Source: Glandiceps talaboti
Taxonomy: Eukaryota; Hemichordata; Enteropneusta; Spengelidae
Reading direction: 5' to 3'
Assembly: GCF_964340395.1 (NCBI RefSeq)
Contig: NC_135561.1
Coordinates: 20,901,740-20,965,739 of the forward strand
DNA: 64,000 bases
The position numbers and the translations under genes are program-made. How positions within the stretch are numbered: position 1 is the first letter of the stretch; each line of letters begins with the position of its first letter. Of the stretch, positions 22,269-34,299 are shown in pieces. A model generated the notes under the pieces. That model saw only the letters and a program-made list of their open reading frames with translations, made no database searches and had not been told where the DNA came from.

Positions 22269-22660
22269 AGCAGCATTAGAGGTGTACCACTATGGGCTAT
22301 CATCATGGCATTAGGGGTGTACCACTATGGGCTATCATCATGGCATTAGGGGTGTACCACTATGGGCTATCATCATGGCATTAGGGGTGTACCACTATGG
22401 GCTATCATCATGGCATTAGGGGTGTACCACTATGGGCTATCATCATAGCATTAGGGGTGTACCACTATGGGCTATCATCATGGCATATGGGGTGTACCAC
22501 TATGGGCTGTCATCATAGCATTGGGGTGTACCTCTGTGGGCTGTCATAATAGCATTGGGAGTGTACCACTATGGGCTATCGTCATAGCATTAGGGGTGTA
22601 CCACTATGGGCTGTCATCATGGCATTTGGGGTGTACCTCTGTGGGCTGTCATCATGTGCC
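22269..22660. repeat. 35-bp minisatellite, about 11 copies
   Basis: The unit is TTAGGGGTGTACCACTATGG followed by GCTATCATCATGGCA. The first copies are almost identical; the last five diverge (CCTCTGTGG, GCTGTCATAATAG). An open frame across the right half is a by-product. Confidence 0.95.
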
Positions 22661-22842
22661 TCGCTTTAGACACTCAAACATTCAGGTTTTATGATAATGA
22701 CATGATATGTTACAAAGACAGTGTAGAAACTTATATTTACAGTATCAAGGAATTCATATAGAATATAAACACAGCATTTAACCATTCAGCAACAAAATAT
22801 CAGTAAACATGCTATCAGGAGAGAAACATAGCTGTACTAGCT

Positions 22843-23170
22843 GCAACTAGGACATTTTTTGAAACAGTTTTATTAGGTTTAATGATTTGTAATATTGTAC
22901 TCTATGAACGGTATTGAATTATGTGTCAGTAACACAAAGTATGGTGTAATATATCCAATCAAATTGATTTTTAGCTCCATACCCTAAAATCAGTGTCTCC
23001 AATGGGAACATGATTTCAATCTTTTCCTGTACTACAACTGGCTACAACTGACCCCTAATTAACACGTACAATGTCTAATTGTTGGTATATTAACAATTTT
23101 CAGTGAATATATTGTTAGTTTTCTGAGCAAAAAAATGTCACTCTCGTTACAGGTAGTGGAGCTTTAAGTT
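22843..23170 (+). mobile_element. MITE-like element, copy 3 of the three-copy family
   Basis: Left end AGCTGTACTAGCTGCAACTA and right end GTTACAGGTAGTGGAGCTTT are imperfect inverted partners. The inner TTAACAATTTTCAGTGAATA is the reverse complement of part of 2274-2505 and parallels 4900-5175. No coding capacity. Confidence 0.6.
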
Positions 23171-24375
23171 CAGCCATCAGGAAAATTAAGATTAAAAGGT
23201 AGCGTTTTAATTAATCAACAAAGTCGTCTCAGTTTAAGATAAGCAAGTATCTCTGTTCCCTAATTTGACAGGATAACTTTTCCAAATACTATACAGGGAA
23301 TGTTTTGAAATAAAAGTGGGGAAGGGGTTAAATTTTTTTAAAGGCATTATTTTGCCATCTGAGATATATATATAGGGTCTGATAATGGTGCTATGTACAT
23401 TATATAAATACTATGTGAGTGTGAATCAAAATCCATAGTACATAGTTCCTAAAACCCATCGATTTTCCACTTTTTACAAATTTGCTATAAATTTTTTCAT
23501 AACTTGTTATTTAGATGTTAAATACAGAAAAGTCCTGAAACATACAATTGATTTTAGAATGATGTGTGAGTATAAAAGTTATCAATGTTTTTCCATTTGC
23601 TGAAATTTTTGGTGAAATGATGTCTGCACTGGGAGATTTATATAATTTGATAAGACACCAACAAATAAGTTTGCTGTGTGTGCAAGCCCATTCATTAAAG
23701 GGATACTACCTGGAACTTAGGACCTATTTCTGATAGCCTAGACCTCCACTTGGCTGATTTCTGCTATAGGACTCTCAACAGGCACTTAAGCATTTTCACA
23801 ATGTTTCTGTGATCAAAAGTATAATTAGATAAAAATTGCCCATACCTACTGACCCACTGAGTCTAAGGCCTTGGGGGAGTTTTACCAGTTGGGCAGCCAT
23901 GGTTCAACATGTTTGAATAGTTACAAATGAATAATTGTGAAATAGAAGTAACCACCAAGAACAGTAAAGTTACAGACAGTTCCTCTATAATGATTTGTGC
24001 AATGTTGATTCCTATCACAGAATATTGTTGGTTTAGATGTTGCACTGTATTAAAGGTCCCCTTACACCCCCCCCCCCCTCCATAATAAAGTCAGATAACT
24101 CAATAAGAACTGTTAGTATTTTAGAAACATTCATAATTTTGCTAACATCAATTTTATTTGTTACTGATATTTCATTTTTGTGTGTTATGTTTGATTTAGA
24201 GTAACAGTTTTATAAATTTGAAAGTTAACCTCTAAGATAGTTTCAAGTTCAGCTAAATTATGCAAATATGAGATGATTTATTGTCAGTAGTGTATAGACA
24301 GGAGTAATGATGACATAACTAGACGTAATATAAATTATTCATGAGCCCATGTTTAGTTAACAACAATGAGTGCAA

Positions 24376-24535
24376 AACACGGTTGTCATGACAATTGTCT
24401 GATTGCAAAACTGTAGAGTTGTCATACCACTGGTTTGATTGCAAAACAGTATGGTTGCCATGACAATGGTCTGATTGCAAAACGGGTTGTCATGACAATG
24501 TCTGGTTGCTAAAAAGGGTTGTCATGATGATGGCC
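24376..24535. repeat. Imperfect direct repeats, about 45 bp, four to five copies
   Basis: GGTTGTCATGACAATG.TCTG followed by ATTGCAAAAC recurs with changes. Intergenic. Confidence 0.75.
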
Positions 24536-26604
24536 AAATTTAGAGCGCTACTAAGAATGGACTTTTATGTTGATTCTTGGGAAAGTATTGGAAAGATTAC
24601 TTTGCGTTTGTTTGCCATCAAATTGTGAGGTTTATTTATTCTGGTGTAGTTTGTATGTGATTTGTCAATGTGTCATTTTTGGTGTTTCAAAAACTAAACA
24701 AGGGTTTATTTGTTTTTACCACATTACATAATTATGTAGCCTGAAAGATCCTAGTGATGCTTACATAGTGCGCCCTCTATGGCAAGTAGTTATGTAAGCG
24801 GACCAATGGCTGGAACTTTCACCTTATTTGCTCTGACAAACCCTCCCATTGAAGATAAAGTAGAAAAGTTCATATCATGTAAAACTTGTAAATTATGAGA
24901 AATTTCAACAACTACCAGTAATTGAACAGATGATATGAATTCACAAATAATAGTTGTTTGTGAGAGATTAACGACAAGATTTTAAGTTTTAAATTTAAAA
25001 TATGATATTAGTTATTATTTACTGATATGTGAAGATTTTATCTTTCCATGTTAATTATTTTGCGAAAAATAGTAATCAGTACTGTTTACATGTTTACACA
25101 CTACTTTGACTTATTTTACTCCAGGAGCTGAAATATGAAAACGAAAGTAATAGTGCAAGTGATGATAGGTGGCGCTGTTTAGAGTTACCCTGTTAAAGTA
25201 CTACGCTCGTAATAGCAAGACAGTACCTAATGTTTAAGCTTTTTTTCCATAATATAATCTATGCAAGTGTTCATATTTTTATGTTGTATATATATCAACT
25301 CTTTCTACTATTTCTTTGGAAAATTTATATTTGGAGAGCTTTATGGAATACAATTCAAAATAATTGAGTTTTTCCGACTGTCATGTTGTGTTCTAGAACT
25401 AACAAATGATATCATATACTATACTAACACTGCCTTTAATGATGAATACTGTATTTTGCTGTTGTTTGATATTTTAGACCTTTTGAGTGTGGGAAGTGGG
25501 AAGTAGATTTTTTGGAATTTAATAGAGCAATCAGGTTGGCCAGTTTATCAACACCTTTGTACAATACAGAAGCCTATTAGGGTCTGTAAAACTATTACTA
25601 ATATATCAGTGGGTTTTCCTTCAGTTTTGTAGACTTTTAGAACTTTATCATTTATCTCCATTTTCATTGGTCTAGACAGTGTCATATGACACTTGCTAGG
25701 TGAATGCAATGAGGCCCTGGAACATGAATAAAGATCTGTCATGACTACTGATCTTGCTTACACAATATTAGATCTGTGTGTATGTTCTGATATGTACACA
25801 GAGATGATGTTTCTTAATTATTTATAAAATTGTTGGAAGTTTGACTACTGATTCACATATCGTGCTGCATTCATTGTTAACTCTAACTGTATGTATGTCA
25901 CATAACTAACAGGGCTAACATCTAACAGTAAATGACACAGCTTCCAGGGCCAACATATAAGGAGGTATTCTTTGTACTACATTATGAAATAGTGTGGATT
26001 CCTTATGATGGTTTTTTCAATATTATATAAACTGCCCATATTATATATCAGAATTTTTTCCATATTAGATAAGACTTTATAGTTTCAGGTAGTTTGGGGA
26101 TTCTTGGAAGAGCTCCCTTATTATAAGGCATTGATCATGATGTGGTCAGATTGCAACAGCGCCTCCAGTGGCCAGAGTAGGAGAGGAACTACCATATTGT
26201 CTTTTCTTGAGTTGGTTGATAATCAAAATTTTTATTGTATTTTGAGTGCAATTTAACAAGATAGCTTTGAGTCCTACTGTTGCCATGGAGACTCCACAAA
26301 TGTCATATATATCAGCACAAAAGGTTACTATGATACAGATAGCATAGAATTAATAATTTCCAATATTTAGCATTGTTAACATTTTACAAATTCATGTTTT
26401 AGTTTTTGTTGTTATTTATTCCATTTTATGGAAAGATATGGTGTATGATTACTGAGGTTCTATATTATGTATATATGATAATTTGACTTTATTTGTAAGG
26501 AATAAAACTTCTTAATCTGTTCATAAAAATGTTCCTGGATGCCTGGTTTATTTTGTCCATACATTGCTTTATAAAAGGTCAAACACACATCAAAGTCAAG
26601 TGCA

Positions 26605-26755
26605 TAGTTAGTCCCCGCTGGACGAAGTCCGGGACGGGGACTTATGGATTGGGTTCCGTCTGTCCGTGCGTCCGTCCGTGCGTGCGTCCGTCCGTCCGTC
26701 CGCATCCGTTTCTTGGAGATGCCTGGACCGATTTTTTTCAAACTTGGTACAGGTA
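26605..26755 (+). repeat. Dispersed repeat starting TAGTCCCCGCTGGACGAAGT
   Basis: Begins with a small palindrome (AGTCCCCG ... CGGGGACT around CTGGACGAAGTCCGG), followed by (CCGT)n and a block from TTCTTGGAGATGCCTGGACC to ACTTGGTACAGG that matches 5758-5803. This is the 5' part of the family seen in the syntrophin intron; it stops abruptly at about 26755. Confidence 0.75.
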
Positions 26756-27646
26756 AAATACAAGACGCCAATATCTAGACTGACTGTTACTAAGCACACT
26801 ATTTGTATAGACAATGTTGCAATACAATGGATTGAACCCTAGACTGAGATTGAACACAAGACATCTATTTTACAACCTCCTGTTATCAGATACCACACTT
26901 GGTGTTGATTGTTTGAATTGAACTTTCCAAAGAGTGTAATTTTTATATTCAGGGTCTTATCGATTGCGTTTATCTTAAAAAGTCTATGTTCGTAACTCAA
27001 TAAATTGCAACGTCAAAAGTTTGTTTTACTGTACATACAATAACAATTTTTTACTCATTTTGTAGTCTTTTGCAATTGATTTAGTCACAAACACGGACTT
27101 GGTCTATGTTATTTCGCATTATTTTTTGAAGTAGAAAAATATAGTTTTATGAATTAAAAAACCAAAATAACTATTCCTTTGTCATCCTTATGTCCACGTG
27201 CACTTTTGACTTTATAACACTTCTGTATTGTTACACAATCTGACACCAGATAGTACACTTGTAGTATCTTCCTATCATTCAAAGTTGATATGACTTTATA
27301 TGATACAACAGAAAAGAATTTGTTATCATCAAATTTTTATTTGAATTTTTTAATAACATTACCTGATATCACTTTTTTTATTCAATTGACATTATTTACA
27401 GAAAGTTTGCATGTGTATCAAATGAATGATTTGCAAAATAAAAACAACAACCAGAAATACTATAAGCTTATCTTGATATTAAATCTTTACTACAGTGTGC
27501 CCACTGATAACTACACGTCTTAGGCAGGGAAAAGTGACATCTACAACTTATACTAAAAAGCTTAAACGTTATATATTATGGAAAATCACTTTGAACATGT
27601 TATCCTTTACATTCTATTTCTCACTCATTTAATTACAAACACAACA

Positions 27647-28120
27647 GAGAGGTTTAGATGCATGCATTTACGTGTGTTCTATACGTGTAGCGTTATAGTC
27701 GCGTGAATCGTAGCACCCAACGAGTTCTATATCGTCTACCAGACGATGCTACGTCAAAATGGCGGTCTACAAAAATGTAGTCCACACGTAACTTTAAATA
27801 CATGGTATGTTTTTGTCATTGTTCTTATATTAAATGTCGTAATTTTATTTGTTACAGTTTGGAGAATTAATTGTAAACTGATTGCTGGTTTTTTTCCTTT
27901 GGGTATTTGCATGAAAAGTATCTTAAATACAGACAAGTTTGAAAAACAAAGTCAAGTGTTTGGCCTTCAGGCCGGCTCCAGTGTGCAGATTCCACTGTTT
28001 TTCAAGTTTGTGTTCTGAACGTGTAACTACGCACAACTTTGTACACGTCATTACGTGTACTCCCGCACGATAATTATGCTCTCGTACACGTACGCGTTCT
28101 AACGTGTATCTAAACCTCTC
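27647..28120. mobile_element. TIR element (MITE candidate), 474 bp
   Basis: A perfect 13-bp inverted pair, GAGAGGTTTAGAT at 27647-27659 and ATCTAAACCTCTC at 28108-28120, bounds a segment richer in CpG than its surroundings. The right part has many ACGTGT/ACACGT words in both orientations. No transposase frame. A clear target-site duplication is not visible. Confidence 0.65.
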
Positions 28121-28374
28121 CATTGTCGACCAAACTACACATCGTGTGTTTATGCTAATTTAGGATGGCTTTCAAAAGGGTATTCAGGTTTAATGGTAAA
28201 AAAAAGAGTGACTGTCTCTCAAGAAATCTTTTATATAACTGTTTTGTAAAACATAATATCAAAATGATCAAATTAAACCATCTGAAGTAATTTAAAGTAA
28301 ACATTATTTTACATCCTATAAAGAAAATAATGACAAATTTAACGTAAGATAAATAAAAACAAATTTCATACAAT

Positions 28375-28555
28375 CACTACCAAATAAGGACAGTTTTGTA
28401 ACAAATTACTACCAAATATGGAAAACATTTGCCCTACACTCATTTTGCATATAATAAGGACTAACTCGACATATTATCATTACTAAATAAAGACAAAACT
28501 CGATATAGAGTCATTACTAAATAAGGACAAAATTCGACATATAATTATTACCAAG
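28375..28555. repeat. Degenerate repeats of ATTACTAAATAAGGACAAAA type
   Basis: About five diverged units of 35-45 bp, with TACTAAATAAGGACAAAATT and CGACATAT. Confidence 0.6.
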
Positions 28556-30415
28556 AGCGAAAATAATCATGATAACAATTCTAAACCATGACATGGCTAA
28601 AAAAAACTGTCAAAAGTAGCTAATTCATACGGTGGTAATAATTGACGACAACGTGATCAGTGGAAAGAGTTCTCTACCTTATTGCAAGGAATGTATAAAC
28701 TGTTATGGAAAGCTGGTGGCGAGACAGAAATCAACAGTTGGGTCAATTTGTCTTTCATATAAATTATACACAATAGCTATTCGTTAAAGGACTGACCAGT
28801 TATATACATGTACAGTTACATAAAATGAACTGTTTTATATACAATAATTTATTCATAAAATGTTTTTCCAGACTACCTAATTTGCATACTACAAATTGTC
28901 CACTAAACGAAACAGCCTCTTTAACTTAATCAATGCATAGATATATTCAGAACGTGTCTTTCTCTCTATTTACGTAATTACTTTGCATCTAATTGATTAT
29001 TTACTTTATAAATTAGCATATTACCCCCAGCAGACTGAAATTATAAACAAGATCAAATTTATAACATCAAAAACATACAAGAGATGAATGCATAAACTAC
29101 GTACTGTCCATAACTACAAGTACTTGAATGGACAAGTTTGTACACTAATCTATAATTCACATATATATATGAACTTCTTTTATTCGTATCTAGCCATGAT
29201 TATCAAATTTAAAGTCTTGTCTACTATATATGCCGTTTTGAAAAATGATACTTTCAGGTAGATAATCGTATTCGACTCTTGGTTTTGGCGTTTGAGGTCC
29301 AACCAATAAACCAACAATTATAACGTAACAATATTTCGTGAAACGCGATGTACAATTTACCCTATCTTGACGATTACTTTCAATTTTATTTTATAATCTT
29401 ACTGTAGAGTGGTTAACTTAGAATGAACTGATTCAGGTAAAACCCTGAACTGGTGACATCATAGTAACTATAAATAGCTGATACAACTGGAGTGTTAATG
29501 ATGTCATCACTAGATTTCATTTTGTACAGCATATCTTAAATAATCAACGGCATTATGGCTACAGTATAACATCTATCTATCTCCGTTATCTGACGGCCGG
29601 AGAGATATACACCGTACGTCTAGTCAAAATGCCTTCAAGTTGATGTGTGCAGCAATACCAACTAATAAACTTATGGCTTTCATGGAAAGCTTAATAATAA
29701 GAAGTACCATTTACGAATCAACTAACTAACCTATAGCTCGGTTCCTGTCTTATTTTATTTCCTATACCATCTAGTAAGACTACCTAGTATACAAAATAGA
29801 GGTAAGCACACGAGAAACCCACGTGTGTATATGGTATGGTAAAGTCATCCCTGAAAGTTTGCATTCAACATGTCTTAATTAACACACAGCCAATCCCGTT
29901 ATCGCCGTCATATGTAAATGTTGGGCCACCGAGAGATCATTAAAAAATCTTATTTTCCTACAGCTTTCTCTTAGAACTTCATAGAAATAACGCTTATTTG
30001 GAAATTGGTGTTAAAAAATCGGTTGGAAACGATCAAATTTACAAAATAGCAAAAAATATGAAACCCGAATCTTGGATTTTTTTCAGGTATCATCAGTTTT
30101 GTTAAAAAATCAAATTGACCTCAAGTTGGTAAATGAAGACTATGATAGTTCTAATATACTCTCTCAGTTACACCTCTTAACCTAAAACAAAATATCGCAT
30201 GACAACGAACATTTTACTGACGTGACAAAAAGCTCTCATCGACGTGACATTGTTAAACGTTCTTTACTTGGGCTACTAAGTTTGAATGATCCATACCACC
30301 AAAACAAATTGGTATAATTGAAGCTTGACGATGAGGTGCAGCAATGTTGGTACAAAAAATGTACAAGAATGTACGACGTTTTCAGGTTAACTGGCGGGTA
30401 TTGTAAAGACGTCCT

Positions 30416-30690
30416 TCACTCTCCAGTTGTCGATGTTGGTTCTGTCACATTTAAAACACTTTGCGTCTGCAAATATGCTGCATTATTTTGGGTCGTTGTT
30501 TCAACTTCATCGTTAATGTTCGGAATAGAAGTCCTTTCAGTAGACTTTTGTGTAGTGATGGCGGACAAGATTAATGATGTGGTTGTTTCTGGTTTTCGTG
30601 TCATACTGTTTACAGGCTCATTGTCTTTCCCATGTAATGAATCCTGTGTTGTCTTGACAGAGTCTTCGCCCGCAATTGTTGTTCCTGGAT
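30416..30690 (-). CDS. Terminal exon of the Q/P-rich membrane protein gene
   Basis: Acceptor aatgttgtttag; ends TGA at 30416-30418. About one third of its 91 residues are Thr or Ser (TTTSLILSAITTQKSTERTS), mucin-like, and an NVT sequon lies near the C-terminus. Confidence 0.65.
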
Positions 30691-31274
30691 CTAAACAACA
30701 TTAACGAAAAACAGAGCACGAAGAAGTAAAGAGCGTTAGGTAAGCGACAATTTTCGTTGTAGTCAATAATAGGGTTGTAGGGATGGAAACAGAAGTTTAA
30801 TCGACCTGAAACGATCTGTCAATCTTGAATTGGGAAAACGGTAATCTCAAGTAAGTCACGGTGAAAGATAGGTCTGAAATTAAATCAAGACGATTTTGAT
30901 GTGATTTTTTGTGTGTGTTATGTTGCAAAACCAGTCCTAGCACGATCGACGTACGCGTTGACGTCGATGAAGAACATAGCATATACCTTGCAGCATAGAC
31001 AGTGGAGGGGCAGCTAATAGAAGTAAGGCATAGTTAAAATGTCCTTAATATGACGTCACTGGAGAAAAACAGTGTTTTTAATATATGTTTAAAACTTATT
31101 GTGTATTTTTTACCTCGATCGCCAGCATTTTGTGTGACGTCATCGTTATCTGCGTTGTTTTTGTTGTTGAACACCTTGCTGGCACGACCAACTGTAAATA
31201 AAACATAATAACATCATAATAACACTATAAATTCATCCATTCCTTTGTGCGTTCATTCATTAAAACCATACATT

Positions 31275-31363
<89 letters not shown>

Positions 31364-33298
31364 AGTGTGTCATAGTTTAGGCCTGTGTCTTTCTGTCTGT
31401 CTGTTTGTGTTTGTTTGTTTGTTTGCGTGCGTGCGTGCGTGCGTGTGTGCGTACGTGTGTGTGCATGTTTGTGTCTAGATCTGTGTTTGTGTTTGTGTCT
31501 GTGTCTGTGCATGTACATGTATGCATGTGCCTGCCCATCAATGATCAATGTGACCGTCATTCTGTAATTACCATATTTCTATAATAAATTGATTTTAATA
31601 CCACTGTGACAGCAGAGCAGTTACAGTTCTAAGTTCGTTAATTTCTCTGATTTATCGGGGCAAATTTTGTACGACATGTACACCACAAAACGCGTACGCA
31701 AAGCCCATCAATCACAAAAAATACAAGATTTAGTATATATGTACTTACATTTAAAATCCAACACAACTCCAACAGCACAGGCTACAATAGCAATTATAAG
31801 AAATAGTCCAATCATTGTAAAAATCATATTTCTCCTTCTCAGATTGTACCTAACACTTTCACTGTCTCTGTCACGTGATGGTTTGATTTTTTCAGCCGTA
31901 TCAAAACTGTCCACAGCTTCCCATTGAGGTGGAAAAGGAACTTGTGATTTATTTACTGATTTGTTTATATTGTCGCCGTATTTCCACTTTGAAAGATTGT
32001 AATTATCTTTTTTAGTTCTTGGTACATTATGTTTTCTGCTAGCAGGAGGTATATTCCAGTGGTTTAATATTTGTACATCTTCGGCAAGATTCGGAGATGT
32101 TCGTATACTACTCGCTTTGGTCGGTGATAACTCATTTTCGCGTAGTTTATTGGCATCGGTAGTTGTATGCTCGTTATTTGGTATTGAGCCATTGGTCGGA
32201 ATGTCTTTCGTCTCTGGTTGGGTTTCTTTTTGTTGTTGCTGAGGTTGTTTCTGTTCTTGTGTTTCTTGTTTTGGTTTGTTATGCTGTTGTTGTTGTTGTT
32301 GTTGTTGTTGTTGCTGTTGTTCCTCTTCTTGTTGTTTTGTTTCTTCTTCTTCTTGTACTACTGGTGGTTGTTGTTGTACTTCTGGTGGTGGTGGTGGTGG
32401 TGGTGGTGGTGGTTGTTGTTGTTGTTGTTGGACTTCTGATGGTGGTTGTTGTTGTTGTTGTTGTTGTTGTTGGACTTCTGGTTGTTGTTGTTGTTGTTGT
32501 GTTTGTTCTTCTTCTTCTTGTGTTTCTTGTTGTACTACCGGTTGTTGTTGCTGCTGTCCCTGTGGTTCAGTATGTTGTTCCTGACCTACCATGACATCAG
32601 ACTTTGTTTCTTTTACTCTCATCGTGTTTTCTTCTGTCCGTTCTGTCAAATTTCCCGATTCCTTAATTTCAGCAGAGGGCTGGTCACGTGACGGGTGATT
32701 CTATGAATTTAAAGAAAAACACACTCAATCACTACATGTGAAAGGTTTATTACTTGGAAGCTAGTATATGTAATAAAGAAGAGCTATAGAGTATTTCATA
32801 GTACGATATTCATTTTAGTTTCCCTTGATGACCACAACAACCTAAAGCATATCATAGTTCCAAACACATGTACATGTTATTTTCAAGAAATGAATCCTTT
32901 CAGGCCAGGGACCTCAACGTTCTATAAGTTGTTTTCAGTGTTACTGATCCTTGTATCAGATATTGCAAACAGTTCTAGAGATGAAAACAACTAAATTACA
33001 CCCGACCCGAACATGTAACACAAGTCTTTCTCTCTCCCGGCAAAGTTAACGGTAGAAATCCATAATTATTAGAAAACAACACCACCGTCGATTCTATCCG
33101 TCTGTCATATACCGACACTTCTATTTGGATGAAACAACTGATTTTGATGACCCTTTTAATACCTTGTAAATCAGATTTTAAACAATTTGCCATAGTCAAA
33201 TCGCCAAGGCAAATTAATCCTTCTCAAATGTCTACACTTACTGATTCTACCCGGTATAGATCCGTGACGTCACACAGGCTAGCGCGAGAACACATCAT
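30416..33298 (-). CDS. Q/P-rich type II single-pass membrane protein, four exons, 453 aa
   Basis: I do not recognise the family. Exons in order: 33242-33298, 31749-32700, 31114-31191, 30416-30690; all borders are GT-AG and phases agree (0, 1, 1). The first exon starts at ATG 33298 and reads MMCSRASLCDVTDLYRVES; a second ATG follows at once. Residues 67-186 are rich in Gln with Glu clusters and a run of 10 Pro; a charged, more ordinary part spans about 190-306. RRR at 307-309 precedes a 22-residue hydrophobic helix (about 312-333). Positive residues before the helix predict an inside N-terminus. The outer part (337-453) is Thr/Ser-rich with an NVT glycosylation sequon near the end. Length of the Gln tracts is likely polymorphic. 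A poly(A) signal candidate (AATAAA, minus strand) lies at 29754-29759. Function not inferred. Confidence 0.72.
31114..31191 (-). CDS. Exon 3 of the Q/P-rich membrane protein gene
   Basis: Acceptor gttttatttacag, donor CGAG|GTAAAA. 78 bp, phase 1/1, so skipping keeps the frame. Encodes GRASKVFNNKNNADNDDVTQ and a few more residues just outside the membrane. Confidence 0.65.
31278..31515. repeat. (TA)n followed by TGTC/TGCG/TGTT simple sequence
   Basis: About 41 TA dinucleotides (31278-31360), then mixed TCTG, TTTG, GCGT and TG blocks to about 31515. Lies in the intron between exons 2 and 3 of the membrane protein gene. Tyr/Ile and Cys/Val frames across it are artefacts. Confidence 0.95.
31749..32700 (-). 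CDS. Exon 2 of the Q/P-rich membrane protein gene
   Basis: Acceptor gtgtttttctttaaattcatag, donor AAAT|GTAAGT. 952 bp, carries the whole Gln/Pro-rich part and the membrane helix. The CAA/CAG and CCA tracts make antisense open frames of Val/Leu/Cys that are not genes. Confidence 0.78.
33242..33298 (-). CDS. Exon 1 of the Q/P-rich membrane protein gene
   Basis: 19 codons from ATG to donor TCA|GTAAGT. The phase-0 end fits the phase-0 start of the next exon exactly. A TGACGTCA palindrome (CRE-like) lies within the exon at 33264-33271. Confidence 0.6.
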
Positions 33299-34262
33299 GT
33301 GACCTCTACCAATATTTCTTGTGATATGAAACCTTTGACGAAGACTTTTTTACGAAAAGCTTTTAGACTTGAATTGACTAGGTAATACCGGTGAGATTGT
33401 TTGTATTGTATACAATTACGGTGTACACTAATGGATTTCCCTAATCTCGTTCTGCAAGTCTGGCTAATCTACTTTTCAACATAAATACGTTTTTGATAAA
33501 TACTTTGATTGACATACGACACATACATTTAGAAGACTCTTTTCAAGATCCTTTTTGTCTGGAATGAAGTAAATCAACAGATGATACGTTTGCCCGGTTT
33601 TGATGCCAAATCCACATTCCTAAGCATTTGCTTGCATATGTACCAATTACGGTAGTTGCTTGGCAACGTGACGTAATGTCTTCCACCAACCCAAACCTCT
33701 GGTATCAAACTACAGACTCGCGAACTAACGATACTATAATATCAATCATTTATGGTATAATTTGACAATCTGTTAAGAATGTAATTTGTATATGACTTAA
33801 ATACGCTAAATTGTGCTAAATTGGATGGATTGATATGTCGACGCGTTGCTAAGATACAAAAAACGTAACCGGTCCACACATATTGCTATTAGACTGATCA
33901 ACTCTTTCTCTTCTCTCTATTCAAACCATATCATTACATTTTGAAATCAGAGGCTTTACATTTCCATTACTGTCTGTATTCATCTTTGATCGATGTATCA
34001 ATATCTTCATCACTCTCTAAGACGATCATAGGCTGTAATGATAAATTCTCTAGATACACACATTCTGAAGAATTGAAATACATGCTAAGGTCGCGCTAGC
34101 TATAACATATGTATCGAAATGAAACAAATTATGTTTGCTAGAACTGTGCGTACAGAAATCAACTAAAAACAAATAACCAGCTTAATAAGCATATTGCCGT
34201 AAATAATCTATTAGGTAGAATTTCATGTCATTTGAACCAGTAGTTATTGAGATGATAATGAT

Positions 34263-34263
<1 letters not shown>

Positions 34264-34297
<34 letters not shown>

Positions 34298-34299
34298 CC
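34264..34299. repeat. (GACA)n microsatellite
   Basis: About nine GACA units. Confidence 0.9.

Larger units (their letters stand above)
20893..30415. other. Gene-free interval
   Basis: AT-rich DNA without an exon I can support on either strand. It holds the 35-bp array (22269), a MITE copy (22843), a 45-bp imperfect array (24376), a dispersed repeat (26605) and a TIR element (27647). AATAAA occurs at 25726 and 26503 on the + strand, so part could be a long syntrophin 3' UTR, but nothing proves it. Confidence 0.5.

Noticed and set aside
32163-32691. + strand Val-, Leu- and Cys-rich open frames
   Set aside because: They are antisense shadows of the CAA/CAG and CCA tracts in exon 2 of the minus-strand gene.
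32996-33199. Minus-strand frame MANCLKSDLQ as first exon of the membrane protein
   Set aside because: Its donor CAAG|GTATTA leaves phase 1, which gives a stop soon after the acceptor at 32700; the exon at 33242-33298 fits phase 0.
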